From a virus, in IMG/VR virus record IMGVR_UViG_3300043331_000668, positions 1 to 22,765 of that record: DNA of 22,765 nucleotides. The stretch is one strand, 5' to 3'. The notes under the pieces were generated by a model, which ran no database searches, was not told the DNA's origin, and saw nothing but the letters and a program-made list of their open reading frames with translations. Below are positions 13,682-20,384 of the stretch, one piece after another (position 1 is the stretch's first letter; each line of letters begins with the position of its first letter). The position numbers and the translations under genes are program-made.

Positions 13682-14141
13682 TTTGGTTGGTTCCTTTCTG
13701 GTTGGTTGTTGGCCCGGCGGGCCATCCCGGCGGGGGCGGAAATGTGCGCCCCCGAAGGGTTCTTGTCGGTGGCTTGCGGCGCCATCCGAGACTTGGCGGG
13801 ACGAAGCTCACGACGTCGGCGGTGGAGAAGCACAACTTGCCCTTCCGTCCGCCGTACATGGTGCCTTTCAGCAGCTTGGCGTGATACCACGCCCGCACGG
13901 TCTTGACATCGACTCCGAAGAAGTCAGCTACCTCCCTGGTGGTGATGCATTGAGTGGAGTTCTGGTGCTGGAGCAGCGCCCGGCGTTCGTTGATCGCCTC
14001 CTGCGGCACGTACCAGCGCTTGTCGTCAGCCTGGGTCCCGGCGAGAAGCCCCATCCGAATCAGCTGGTGGACCCGTTGCCGGGCGATCCCGAGCTGCCGC
14101 ACCGCCTCGGCGATGCTCACGTGCCCGGGCGGCGCGCTCAT
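13626..14141 (-). CDS. Double helix-turn-helix protein
   Basis: 171 residues from ATG at 14141 (ATGA overlap). Two MerR/excisionase-like modules: SIAEAVRQLGIARQRVHQLI with WYVPQEAI (about 9-50), and TTREVADFFGVDVKTVRAWY with LCFSTADVVSF (about 67-113). Each is a helix-turn-helix plus wing. The last 55 residues are Pro/Gly/Arg-rich and read through the leader of the AAA+ gene, overlapping its start by 56 bases. A regulator or recombination directionality factor is plausible; not proven. Confidence 0.76.
   Translation of the reverse strand: MSAPPGHVSIAEAVRQLGIARQRVHQLIRMGLLAGTQADDKRWYVPQEAINERRALLQHQNSTQCITTREVADFFGVDVKTVRAWYHAKLLKGTMYGGRKGKLCFSTADVVSFVPPSLGWRRKPPTRTLRGRTFPPPPGWPAGPTTNQKGTNQSGNRKAEAGDEGAANPAP
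13682..13723 (-). promoter_or_regulatory. AAA+ gene leader with stem-loop and ribosome-binding site
   Basis: Leftward reading gives the stem GGCCCG-C-CGGGCC (13711-13723), AACCAACCAGAAAGGAACC, then the GTG at 13681. This lies inside the coding region of the upstream gene. Confidence 0.5.
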
Positions 14142-14521
14142 CCCTCGACACGCTCCCGAGAGTTCAGCGTGACATCGACCCGGTGGATGTCACCAGGCTC
14201 CAGCTCGGAGACCTGGAGGTCTCCACGAAGCTGCTCGGTCGCGTTCTCGATCGCGTCTGTGGTGGCCTCGATGACGACCTTGTATTCGATCCTCCACCGC
14301 GCCCAGCACGGCTGGAGGTGGGCATCGGAGCACCGGGCGTTCACATCGTCGACGAACGCTCGGTAGTCCTCACACCACCCCCGATCCCCGGCCTCGCTCT
14401 TGAGTGCCTCGGCGATGATGCGGATATCGTTCTTCAGCACCTCGATCGTCAGCTTCGCCACGTCGAGCTGGTGCACCACGTCGGTGTGCTCGGTGATAGC
14501 TAGGTCCTGATCAAGCGTCAT
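14138..14521 (-). CDS. Actinophage hypothetical protein, helical
   Basis: 127 residues from ATG at 14521, preceded by ACGAAAGGAACAGGA. Contains HQLDVAKLTIEVLKNDIRI (coiled-coil-like), GWCEDYRAFVDDVN and WRIEYKVVIEATTDA, resembling small proteins found in other actinophages whose function is unknown to me. Ends in ATGA overlap with the double HTH gene. First gene of a three-gene unit with the ATPase. Confidence 0.72.
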   Translation of the reverse strand: MTLDQDLAITEHTDVVHQLDVAKLTIEVLKNDIRIIAEALKSEAGDRGWCEDYRAFVDDVNARCSDAHLQPCWARWRIEYKVVIEATTDAIENATEQLRGDLQVSELEPGDIHRVDVTLNSRERVEG

Positions 14522-14590
14522 TCCTGTTCCTTTCGTTCTAGCCGCCCCCAGCGGGCCGTCACTTGACAGCTTACTACCGCCGAGGGGCGG
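14522..14590 (-). promoter_or_regulatory. Leader/promoter element for the 14521 gene
   Basis: Leftward reading: CCGCC-CCTC-GGCGG stem (14577-14581 with 14586-14590), AGTAAGCT (box TAAGCT 14568-14573), GTCAAGTGACG (14557-14567), a short GCCC/GGGC stem, and GAAAGGAAC. Nearly the same as the leader at 12108-12176. The core AGCTGTCAAGTGACGG is identical in both. Confidence 0.6.
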
Positions 14591-15026
14591 GGGTTTCTTC
14601 GGTTACTGCCCGCCTTGCCCCGCGGCGCCCTGCGATCCGTAACGGACGAAGCGTTGCCCTGCCTGCCGTGCCGCGCCTCACCGCTACGGTCCAAGCCCGG
14701 CCTTGCTGCGCCTTCCCGTCGTGCCCGCCCTGCCGCGCCTATCTGTCCTGGACGCGCGCGAACTGGCCGTGCCTGCCCTGCCGGGACATACCAAGCCACA
14801 CCGGACGGTTCCATCCGTGCCCGGCCTTGCCCGCCCCGCCTCGCCGAGAACTGCCACGACACACCCGACCGAACCGCGCCAAGCACCCCAAACCGCGCCC
14901 GCCTTGCCGAGCTGAGCAGTGCGAAGAAACCGGAGCCGCGCCAAGCACCGCCCGCCTTGCCGGACCACGCCTTGCCCCACAGGGCCACCGATGCCGTGCC
15001 TCCGCCCGCCGTGCCTTGATGCGACG

Positions 15027-15159
15027 CACCCAGCTGAATGCTGCCGGACCCAGCCCTCCGTGCGATGCCCAGCCCGCCTTGCCCAGCCCGGCCTTGCTAC
15101 ACATGCAGCACCCAGCTGAAACATGCCGGACCCAGCCCAGCCCGCCTTGCCCAGCCCGG
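15027..15159. repeat. Imperfect tandem duplication inside the C-rich block
   Basis: CACCCAGCTGAA at 15027-15038 recurs at 15109-15120 (82 bases apart), and AGCCCGCCTTGCCCAGCCC at 15071 recurs at 15139 (68 apart, so 14 bases were lost or gained). GCCGGACCCAGCCC is also repeated at 82 bases. Confidence 0.75.
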
Positions 15160-16034
15160 TCGCGCTGCCCACGCCGAACTTAGCCTTGCCCGCCTTGCCT
15201 GGCCTTGCCACCGCTGACTCGCCCAGCCGAGCTCTCCGGAACCAGCGCTGCCCTGCCTGCCTGGCCTGGCCCTGCCCCGTCATCCGTGTCGGACCCCGCC
15301 ACGCTGCGCCTGCCTGGCCTTGCCTTGACCAGCAGCACCTTCCACGCCAGACCCGGCGATGCCGTGCCTGCCATGCCCTGCTGAGCCTCGTGCAGCCAAT
15401 CGGACCGAGCCACGCCTGCCGTGCCTGCGCCGTGCCGGGTCGAGCGCCGCCGGACCCATCCATCCGAGCCCCACTTGCCTGCCGGGCCTTGCTGCCCCCG
15501 CCAAACGTCCCTTGACCAGCCGGACCTGCCTGGCCGAACGCTGCCGTAAATGCAGTACCGAGTCGAGCCGCGCCCAGGTGAGCCTTGCCCGCCGTACCTG
15601 ACCTTGCCCATCCATCCGGGCCTTGCCCGCCGCGCCCTGCACAACCGGGCAATCCGTACCCGGCCAAGCCTTGCGCTGCCTGCCGGGCGGTGCCGGGCCA
15701 ATCCACTCCTCGCCCTGCCGCCAACCTGCCGGGCCCCGCCTGCCTGGCCATGACTAGCCGGACGCAGCCACACCGTCAACACCTCGCCCCGTCTTGCCCG
15801 CCTGACCGAGCCCCGCGCGACCGTGCATTGCCGCTCGCACCACGCCTTGCCTGCCTGGCCCGGCCCCACCTTGACCAACACTCCGGTCCTTGCCATGCGC
15901 TGCCTGCCTCACCTGACCTCGCCCAGCCACGCCCGACCAAACGACACGATGCGCAGCCCCGCCCGCCTTGCCGCACAAGACGAAACCCACCAGGCCCGAA
16001 CATGCCCAGCCTTGCCCGCCTTGCCGCGCCGGAC

Positions 16035-16080
16035 CGCGTGTAGCCGCGCCCTGCCACGGCTGGACGCGTGTAGCCGCGCC
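16035..16080. repeat. 30-base tandem repeat inside the C-rich block
   Basis: CGCGTGTAGCCGCGCC at 16035-16050 recurs at 16065-16080, exactly 30 bases later. Confidence 0.7.
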
Positions 16081-16862
16081 TGCCTGGCCGTGCCGAGCGA
16101 TCGAAGCCGCCCAAGCGAAGTGGACCTGGCCTTGCCTGCCCCGCCAAACCGTTCCGCGCCAAGCGATCCGTGTAGAGCCACGCCGCGCCCGCCCCGCCAC
16201 ACCTGGCCGGACCCTGCGGTGGTGCCCATACCAAGCCTTGCCCGCCGAGCCGCGCCTTCGATGCCTGAACCAGCCGCCCTGGCCGACCCGAGCCAAGCCT
16301 GCCCAGCGATGCCTTGCGGCGACGAGCTCTGCGAAGTCGACCAAGCCGTTGCGAACCTGGCCTTGCCTGCCTCGCCGGGCTAAGCGTTGCCGGGACGTGA
16401 CGGACGACGCCAAGCCACGATCGCCGTGCCCGCCATGCCAGACCAAGCGGTGCCTTCCCGCACCGTTCCACGCCCGGCCTTGCCAGCCGAACCATGCCGC
16501 GCTATCCGTACTGAGCAAAGCCGGGACCAACCGGGCGATGCCGAGATGAACCGAGGTGGGCCCTGCCTGCCCAGCCGCACCATGAGCGACGTGCGAACGT
16601 AGACCTGCCATACCTGCCACACGGAACCCGGCCACAACGTGCGTAAACAGGCGTAGCCCTGCCCGCCGCGCCCAACCTCGCCTCCCTGGCCTGTCGATGC
16701 CTGGCCCGCCTTGCCAGGCCGGGCGGAGCACAACCTGGCCCGACCACACCCAGCGCTCCTTGCTGCCCTTGCTGCCCGTGCTGGGCCATACCTGCCTTGC
16801 CGTGACGTGCGTTGCCGTGCATCGTCCTTGCCACGCCCCACCGTCCATGCCATGCCTGACCG

Positions 16863-17063
16863 TCATGGCACCTCCCGCCTTACGTAGATGCCGCTGATGG
16901 TCGGCTCCGAGCAGGCGTAGCAAGCCTCCACCTTTGGTTCGCGCAGGCGAATCGGAATCCGCACGCTGACGAGCGAGCGGGTGACGCCATCTTCCGACGT
17001 CACCCACTCGCCCGTCTCGTCGAGCCAGCAGCGTTCACAGATGGGAACGCTCTGCCACGCCAT
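16863..17063 (-). CDS. Actinophage zinc-knuckle protein
   Basis: 66 residues. ICERCW near the N-terminus and CYACSEPTISGIYVR near the C-terminus give two CxxC knuckles around a beta-like middle (RSLVSVRIPIRL). This pattern is common in actinophage genomes. It is the last gene of its leftward unit; downstream in its direction the 2.27 kb C-rich block begins immediately, with no hairpin terminator visible between. Confidence 0.78.
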   Translation of the reverse strand: MAWQSVPICERCWLDETGEWVTSEDGVTRSLVSVRIPIRLREPKVEACYACSEPTISGIYVRREVP

Positions 17064-17066
17064 CGT

Positions 17067-17516
17067 TCAGGCCGTCTCGCCCGCGGCGTCCCGCTCGACG
17101 GCGGCGAGGGCTTCCGCCTCCGTCCGCAGCAGGTCGATGAACTCATTCATCATGTGGTAGCGGGACTTGAACGTCGCCCACTCTCGGCGCATCTGCTGGA
17201 GGATGACCTCCCGGGCAACCGGGTTCTCCAGCACCACTTCGGTCTCGTCGTAGACCGAGGGGCGTTCGGCGGCAGGATCGCGGGTGAACGCCCGGACCTT
17301 GCCGCTCTCCCCCGAGGGCCTGACGAACCTGATCTTCACCGACCGGATCAGATTGGCCGCCTCGGCCAACCGCCACTTGGCGGCGGCCTCGGTGTTGTCC
17401 CAGGTGAAGCGGTTGTGCAGTGGATGCTCCGGGTGTTCTGCCGCCCGCACGACGTTCTCCGGGGTGAGCAACCCGAACTCCTCGCGGATGGCGAGGAGTT
17501 CGTCCCGCAGGCTCAT
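17067..17516 (-). CDS. Actinophage hypothetical protein
   Basis: 149 residues, ATGA overlap with the upstream gene. The opening MSLRDELLAIREEFG, then HPLHNRFTWDNTEAAAKWRL and later REWATFKSRYHMMNEF, is a layout I have seen in many actinophage proteins of unknown function located in DNA-metabolism regions. The middle (SVKIRFV, KVRAFTRD) is beta-like, the rest helical. Its pairing with the 17513 gene suggests joint work in recombination or DNA handling, which is inference. Confidence 0.76.
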   Translation of the reverse strand: MSLRDELLAIREEFGLLTPENVVRAAEHPEHPLHNRFTWDNTEAAAKWRLAEAANLIRSVKIRFVRPSGESGKVRAFTRDPAAERPSVYDETEVVLENPVAREVILQQMRREWATFKSRYHMMNEFIDLLRTEAEALAAVERDAAGETA

Positions 17517-18205
17517 CGCTCACCCCGCTCGATGTCGATGTCCTTGGACTCGTCGATGGTGTAGGTGCCGAAGTCGCCCTTGCGCTCCGGCCGCCACTCC
17601 CCGACGCCCACGCCCATACCACCGGCGTCGACCAGGCTCAGCACGGACTCCCGGCTGAGACACGAGCTGACGAAGGTGATCTTCAGCACGGCGTCCCACG
17701 GCCAGAACTCCGCCCGATAGCGGAGGTCGGCGGAGCGTGATGCCCCGGCCAGCCGGACGTAGTCCTCGCGCATCTTGGGCTGGCCGTCGATTGGCACCAA
17801 GGGCTGGTCGGTGTTGTCGGCCATCTCCCCGGTGAACCAGAGGAACTGGCGCAGCTCGGTCATCTTGACGTCCTTGCCGTAGAAGCGAGCCGCCGCCACC
17901 GTGGCCGACTTGAAGGCCACGGCCGGGAAGCCGAAGCCCTCGCCCAGCCGGTACATGCTGGCCTCGTACTCCTCCTCGGGGTTGCGGATCTCCTTGGGGG
18001 AGCGCCGCCCCTGTTGGGCGTCGAGCATCTTGCGCTTGGCCTTCTCGCTGAAGCGCGACATGATCAGCGGCGTCGTCCCGAGGATCGGGACGTACAGCGT
18101 CTCACTCGCGATCTTGGCGATGTGGATCTGGGGCGTTTCCGGGGTCTCCGGGGTTGCCGTGCTGGTTTCTTCTTCTGGAGTTGCATCTGGCTTCTTCGTA
18201 GCCAC
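17513..18205 (-). CDS. Phage protein with glycine-rich RAMP-like C-terminus
   Basis: 230 residues from GTG at 18205, set by GAAAGGAACCGCACG. After a Thr/Glu/Pro-rich tail (1-25) comes LGTTPLIMSRFSEKAKRKM (42-60), PEEEYEASMYR (76-86), FGFPAVAFKSATVAAAR (91-107), PLVPIDGQPKMREDYVRL (135-152), ADLRYRAEFWPW (159-170), and DAGGMGVGVGEWRPERKGDF (193-212). I know this as a widespread phage protein without firm function. The FPxxxFK box and Gly-rich loop resemble RAMP/Cas7-type RNA-recognition folds; single-strand binding or annealing is another idea. Both are inference. Confidence 0.75.
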   Translation of the reverse strand: MATKKPDATPEEETSTATPETPETPQIHIAKIASETLYVPILGTTPLIMSRFSEKAKRKMLDAQQGRRSPKEIRNPEEEYEASMYRLGEGFGFPAVAFKSATVAAARFYGKDVKMTELRQFLWFTGEMADNTDQPLVPIDGQPKMREDYVRLAGASRSADLRYRAEFWPWDAVLKITFVSSCLSRESVLSLVDAGGMGVGVGEWRPERKGDFGTYTIDESKDIDIERGER

Positions 18206-18356
18206 CGTGCGGTTCCTTTCTGGTTGTGATGTGACGTCCCGAACTCGCCCCCGGACGGCGCTCACGGAGCCGCCCGGGGGAGAGGACCTCCCAGGGGATG
18301 ACAGCAGCGGCGAGCATGGTGCCGCTGGGTTTGACCTGGGCATCGGGGTGGTCCCC
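18206..18356 (-). promoter_or_regulatory. Leader with 12-base hairpin
   Basis: A gap of 151 bases without a convincing gene. CCCCCGGACGGC (18248-18259) pairs with GCCGCCCGGGGG (18269-18280) with one mismatch and a 9-base loop, followed in leftward reading by GACGTCACATCACAACCAGAAAGGAACC and the GTG at 18205. Could act as terminator of the upstream gene or as regulatory leader. Confidence 0.5.
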
Positions 18357-18560
18357 TTACGCCTGCCGCTGGATGTACCAGCGGACGTAGACGAAGTCAT
18401 CCGCGAGCCGCTGGACTCGGTGGACGACGACAACATTTGGATCGGGGTGCTCGGGCCATGTGCCCGAGTCCTCGATAGCCGCCAATTCCTCGGCGGTCAG
18501 GCGGTAGATACCCGCCTCGTCACGGTCGATGGCGGCCAGCTCTTCGGGCGAGAAGTCCAT
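18357..18560 (-). CDS. Small acidic hypothetical protein
   Basis: 67 residues from the ATG overlapping the upstream stop. It has two similar short segments, SPEELAAIDRDEAGIY and TAEELAAIEDSGTW, which look like an internal duplication of an EELAAI helix, then NVVVVHRVQRLADDFVYVRWY. Function unknown. Confidence 0.68.
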   Translation of the reverse strand: MDFSPEELAAIDRDEAGIYRLTAEELAAIEDSGTWPEHPDPNVVVVHRVQRLADDFVYVRWYIQRQA

Positions 18561-18856
18561 CAGACCTCCGCCCCGTCGGTTGGCTTGCGCTTCAAGCGCC
18601 GAGGCTTCTGACCAGACCGCTTAGGCCCCTCCGGCTCGGGCAGGCCGTCGCGCCGCCCGGGCTTGGCCGCCCCACCGCCCCGCTCGTACAGCAGCCGGTC
18701 GCGCTCGGCCGCCTCCAGCCGCCGGGCCTGGTCGATGCCGCTGAGCAGCGCCGTGGAGGTCTGCTCCAGCCAGTACGGCTTCAGCGCGGCCTCCTCGGCT
18801 GGGCTCGTCACTGGGGCGTGTTCCCCGACGAGCGTGACCCACTTCTTCCTTGCCAT
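18560..18856 (-). CDS. Small basic hypothetical protein
   Basis: 98 residues from the ATG at 18856 (leader GGAAAGGAACTACGGAG). The N-terminus is MARKKWVTLVGEH, the middle helical (GIDQARRLEAAERDRLLYE), and the C-terminus strongly basic (GPKRSGQKPRRLKRKP), fitting nucleic-acid binding. First gene after a promoter-like leader. Confidence 0.7.
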   Translation of the reverse strand: MARKKWVTLVGEHAPVTSPAEEAALKPYWLEQTSTALLSGIDQARRLEAAERDRLLYERGGGAAKPGRRDGLPEPEGPKRSGQKPRRLKRKPTDGAEV

Positions 18857-18909
18857 CTCCGTAGTTCCTTTCCGTTCCCGCCCCGTGCGGGGCGTCACTT
18901 GACGTTACA
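18857..18909 (-). promoter_or_regulatory. Leader/promoter element
   Basis: Leftward: GTGTAAC, GTCAAGTGACG (18893-18903), stem CGCCCC-GCAC-GGGGCG (18879-18894) and GGAAAGGAAC. Third copy of the GTCAAGTGACG element found at 12140 and 14557. Confidence 0.55.
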
Positions 18910-18928
18910 CCCTCGCCACCGGCCGGAC

Positions 18929-19537
18929 CTAATCGCCGACCCGAACCACCAGCTCACGACCGATCACCCGGGCCGTGAGCCGATGCCGTAGAGGCAGCAT
19001 CGTCGGCAGCCATTCACCTCCGTAGTGGAGGTCGCCGGTGATCGCCACCGGTACCCCTGGCGCCCACGAGACCACGTACGGCTTGGTGTGGATCAGGTGG
19101 GGGCAGGTGGCCTCGGAGAACTCCAGGCACGACGGGCACACCGGGGCGTTGAGCACTAGCTGATCCTCCTGCCACAGCTCCCGGTGCTGCTCCTCGTTGG
19201 GCACCACCCACAAGTGCCTGGACTTCGACTGACGCTGGGTGCGCCCGCACACCTGGCAGAGCATCCGGGTCATGCACTCGCGCTGACGACGGCTCTGGGT
19301 CGAGCCGAAGTCAGCGGCTCCAGTGCGGTTGTCCCGCGTGGCGATGACCCACATGCCGAACTCCCGGCGGACGTGCTTGGTCCCGGGGGCGGGCTGGATG
19401 TTGCCGTTCGCATCCAGGATCATCTCCGGCCCGTCTCGTTCTCCTTCCCATATGGCGATCCACGGCACGGGGTACGGCTCGATCCCTTCCCGCGGCGAGT
19501 AGTGCGGCAGGGCCGCGATCTGGGGCGGTTCATCCAT
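18929..19537 (-). CDS. Zinc-binding actinophage/actinobacterial protein
   Basis: 202 residues, starting 8 bases into the overlap ATGGATGA. Mid-protein MLCQVCGR and later APVCPSCLEFSEATCPHL give a four-Cys plus CPH zinc site split over about 40 residues (about 93-145). WVVPNEEQHRELW lies between. This layout is known from actinobacterial and phage proteins of unknown function. The N-terminal part (EPYPVPWIAIWEG) and C-terminal part (LRHRLTARVIGRELVVRVG) are beta-rich. Confidence 0.76.
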   Translation of the reverse strand: MDEPPQIAALPHYSPREGIEPYPVPWIAIWEGERDGPEMILDANGNIQPAPGTKHVRREFGMWVIATRDNRTGAADFGSTQSRRQRECMTRMLCQVCGRTQRQSKSRHLWVVPNEEQHRELWQEDQLVLNAPVCPSCLEFSEATCPHLIHTKPYVVSWAPGVPVAITGDLHYGGEWLPTMLPLRHRLTARVIGRELVVRVGD

Positions 19538-19724
19538 GGTCGTGTTCCGGCTCCATCGGCGATGCCGTCACCGGCCCGAACGGTCCCTGTGCCGCGGCCC
19601 AGCCGCGCAGATGCTCCAGGTCGCCGAAGAACAAGCCCCGGATCACGAAGTGCTCCGACTCCAGGGTGAACTCCCACACGCCGGGGTCTTCGATGGGTTC
19701 GCCGCAGTGGGCGCACTCAGCCAT
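19530..19724 (-). CDS. Small CxxC protein
   Basis: 64 residues starting with MAECAHCGEPIEDPG, one CxxC knuckle, then EFTLESEHFVIRGLFFGDL and LRGWAAAQ. The single knuckle suggests a half zinc site completed by other residues or a partner. Overlaps both neighbours (ATGGATGA, and the TGA/ATG junction at 19724). Confidence 0.68.
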   Translation of the reverse strand: MAECAHCGEPIEDPGVWEFTLESEHFVIRGLFFGDLEHLRGWAAAQGPFGPVTASPMEPEHDHG

Positions 19725-20098
19725 CAGAGCCCGGTCCAGTCATGGCACGCCCCGCAGTAGCCCTCGGCCTGGTCGACAGGATGGTGGCTCACCTTCCCGC
19801 AGCGCGAGCAGGTGAAGCTGGCCGCCTCGCCCTGCTGCAAGAAGGCGATGGCGCACTCCCTGCAATAGAAACGAGGCCCGGGGAACTGATCCACCATCGT
19901 CTCGATGGCGACCTCGGCTCCGTGGGGGCAGGTGCCGCTGGGTCGGTAGCCCAGCGGCAGATAGCCCTGAGTGCGGAGGAACTCACGTTGGTCCGGGCTG
20001 AGCCCGTTCCAGCAAGCCATGTTGTACCAGCCCCGTGTGGGGACGGGAGCGAGGGGCATCCGCAACCCCCCGCTCCCGTCGATCTCATTCTCCGCCAC
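19724..20098 (-). CDS. Zinc-ribbon protein with three Cys clusters
   Basis: 124 residues from the GTG at 20098 (14-base overlap with the upstream gene). CPHGAE near residue 57, FYCRECAIAF, TCSRCGKVSHH and YCGACHDW give at least seven Cys/His ligands, enough for two zinc ions. N-terminal WYNMACWNGLSPDQREFL is helical. A structural or nucleic-acid-binding role is inferred. Confidence 0.74.
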   Translation of the reverse strand: MAENEIDGSGGLRMPLAPVPTRGWYNMACWNGLSPDQREFLRTQGYLPLGYRPSGTCPHGAEVAIETMVDQFPGPRFYCRECAIAFLQQGEAASFTCSRCGKVSHHPVDQAEGYCGACHDWTGL

Positions 20099-20384
20099 GG
20101 GCCACCTCCGGCGTGACGAACTCCATCGTCATCGCGGTGAGCGGGCGGTTGGGCCGCCCGTCCTCACGCAGCGGGCGGCTCTCGGGCACCGTCTGCCAGC
20201 ACTGAACCGCCGCCTCCAACGTGTCGAAGGCCATCGCCTCGTCCACGTCAGAGGTGAAGGTCGCGGCCCCCCGCCCTCCGGCGGCTTCGGGGTCGTAGGT
20301 CCTGAGAAACAGCCCGATCGGGGCCTCGTTACCCTCGGCGTCGTACGGGTCCGACGTCGCCATGCACCGCATCAGGATGCTCAT
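20085..20384 (-). CDS. Hypothetical protein, paralogue of the 7302-7631 gene
   Basis: 99 residues, ATGA overlap. FLRTYDPEA, FTSDVDEAMAFDTLEAAVQCW and MTMEFVTPEV are shared in order with the gene at 7302-7631. The fold looks like alternating beta strands and one helix. Function unknown. Confidence 0.72.
   Translation of the reverse strand: MSILMRCMATSDPYDAEGNEAPIGLFLRTYDPEAAGGRGAATFTSDVDEAMAFDTLEAAVQCWQTVPESRPLREDGRPNRPLTAMTMEFVTPEVARGGE

Larger units (their letters stand above)
14591..16862. repeat. Large degenerate C-rich repeat region, no credible gene
   Basis: About 2.27 kb made of short units, chiefly CCTTGCC, TGCCTGCC, GCCCGCC and CCGCGCC, with GCC recurring every 4 or 5 bases. I count 33 copies of CCTTGC on the + strand here and hardly any elsewhere. 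In 15601-15660 the + strand has C 29, G 13, A 9, T 9. The repeat spacing is not a multiple of three and long open frames exist on both strands only because stop codons are rare, so I reject coding. Longer imperfect duplications occur inside. Function unknown: possible origin, structural or regulatory DNA, or long G-rich transcript in the leftward sense. Confidence 0.85.

Noticed and set aside
14591-16862. CRISPR array
   Set aside because: Units are degenerate and of irregular length; there are no constant repeats separated by unique spacers and no cas genes.
14563-16897. Long open frames on both strands across the C-rich block (for example 355 codons on the minus strand at 14684-15751)
   Set aside because: Products are Gly/Ala/Arg or Pro/Ala/Arg-rich without fold-like pattern, open frames occur in several frames at once, and repeat spacing of 4-5 bases is not a multiple of three.
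18102-18317. Minus-strand frame starting MLAAAVIPWEVLSPG
   Set aside because: No ribosome-binding site, runs through the leader hairpin and then through the 17513 gene in another frame; product loses protein-like character.
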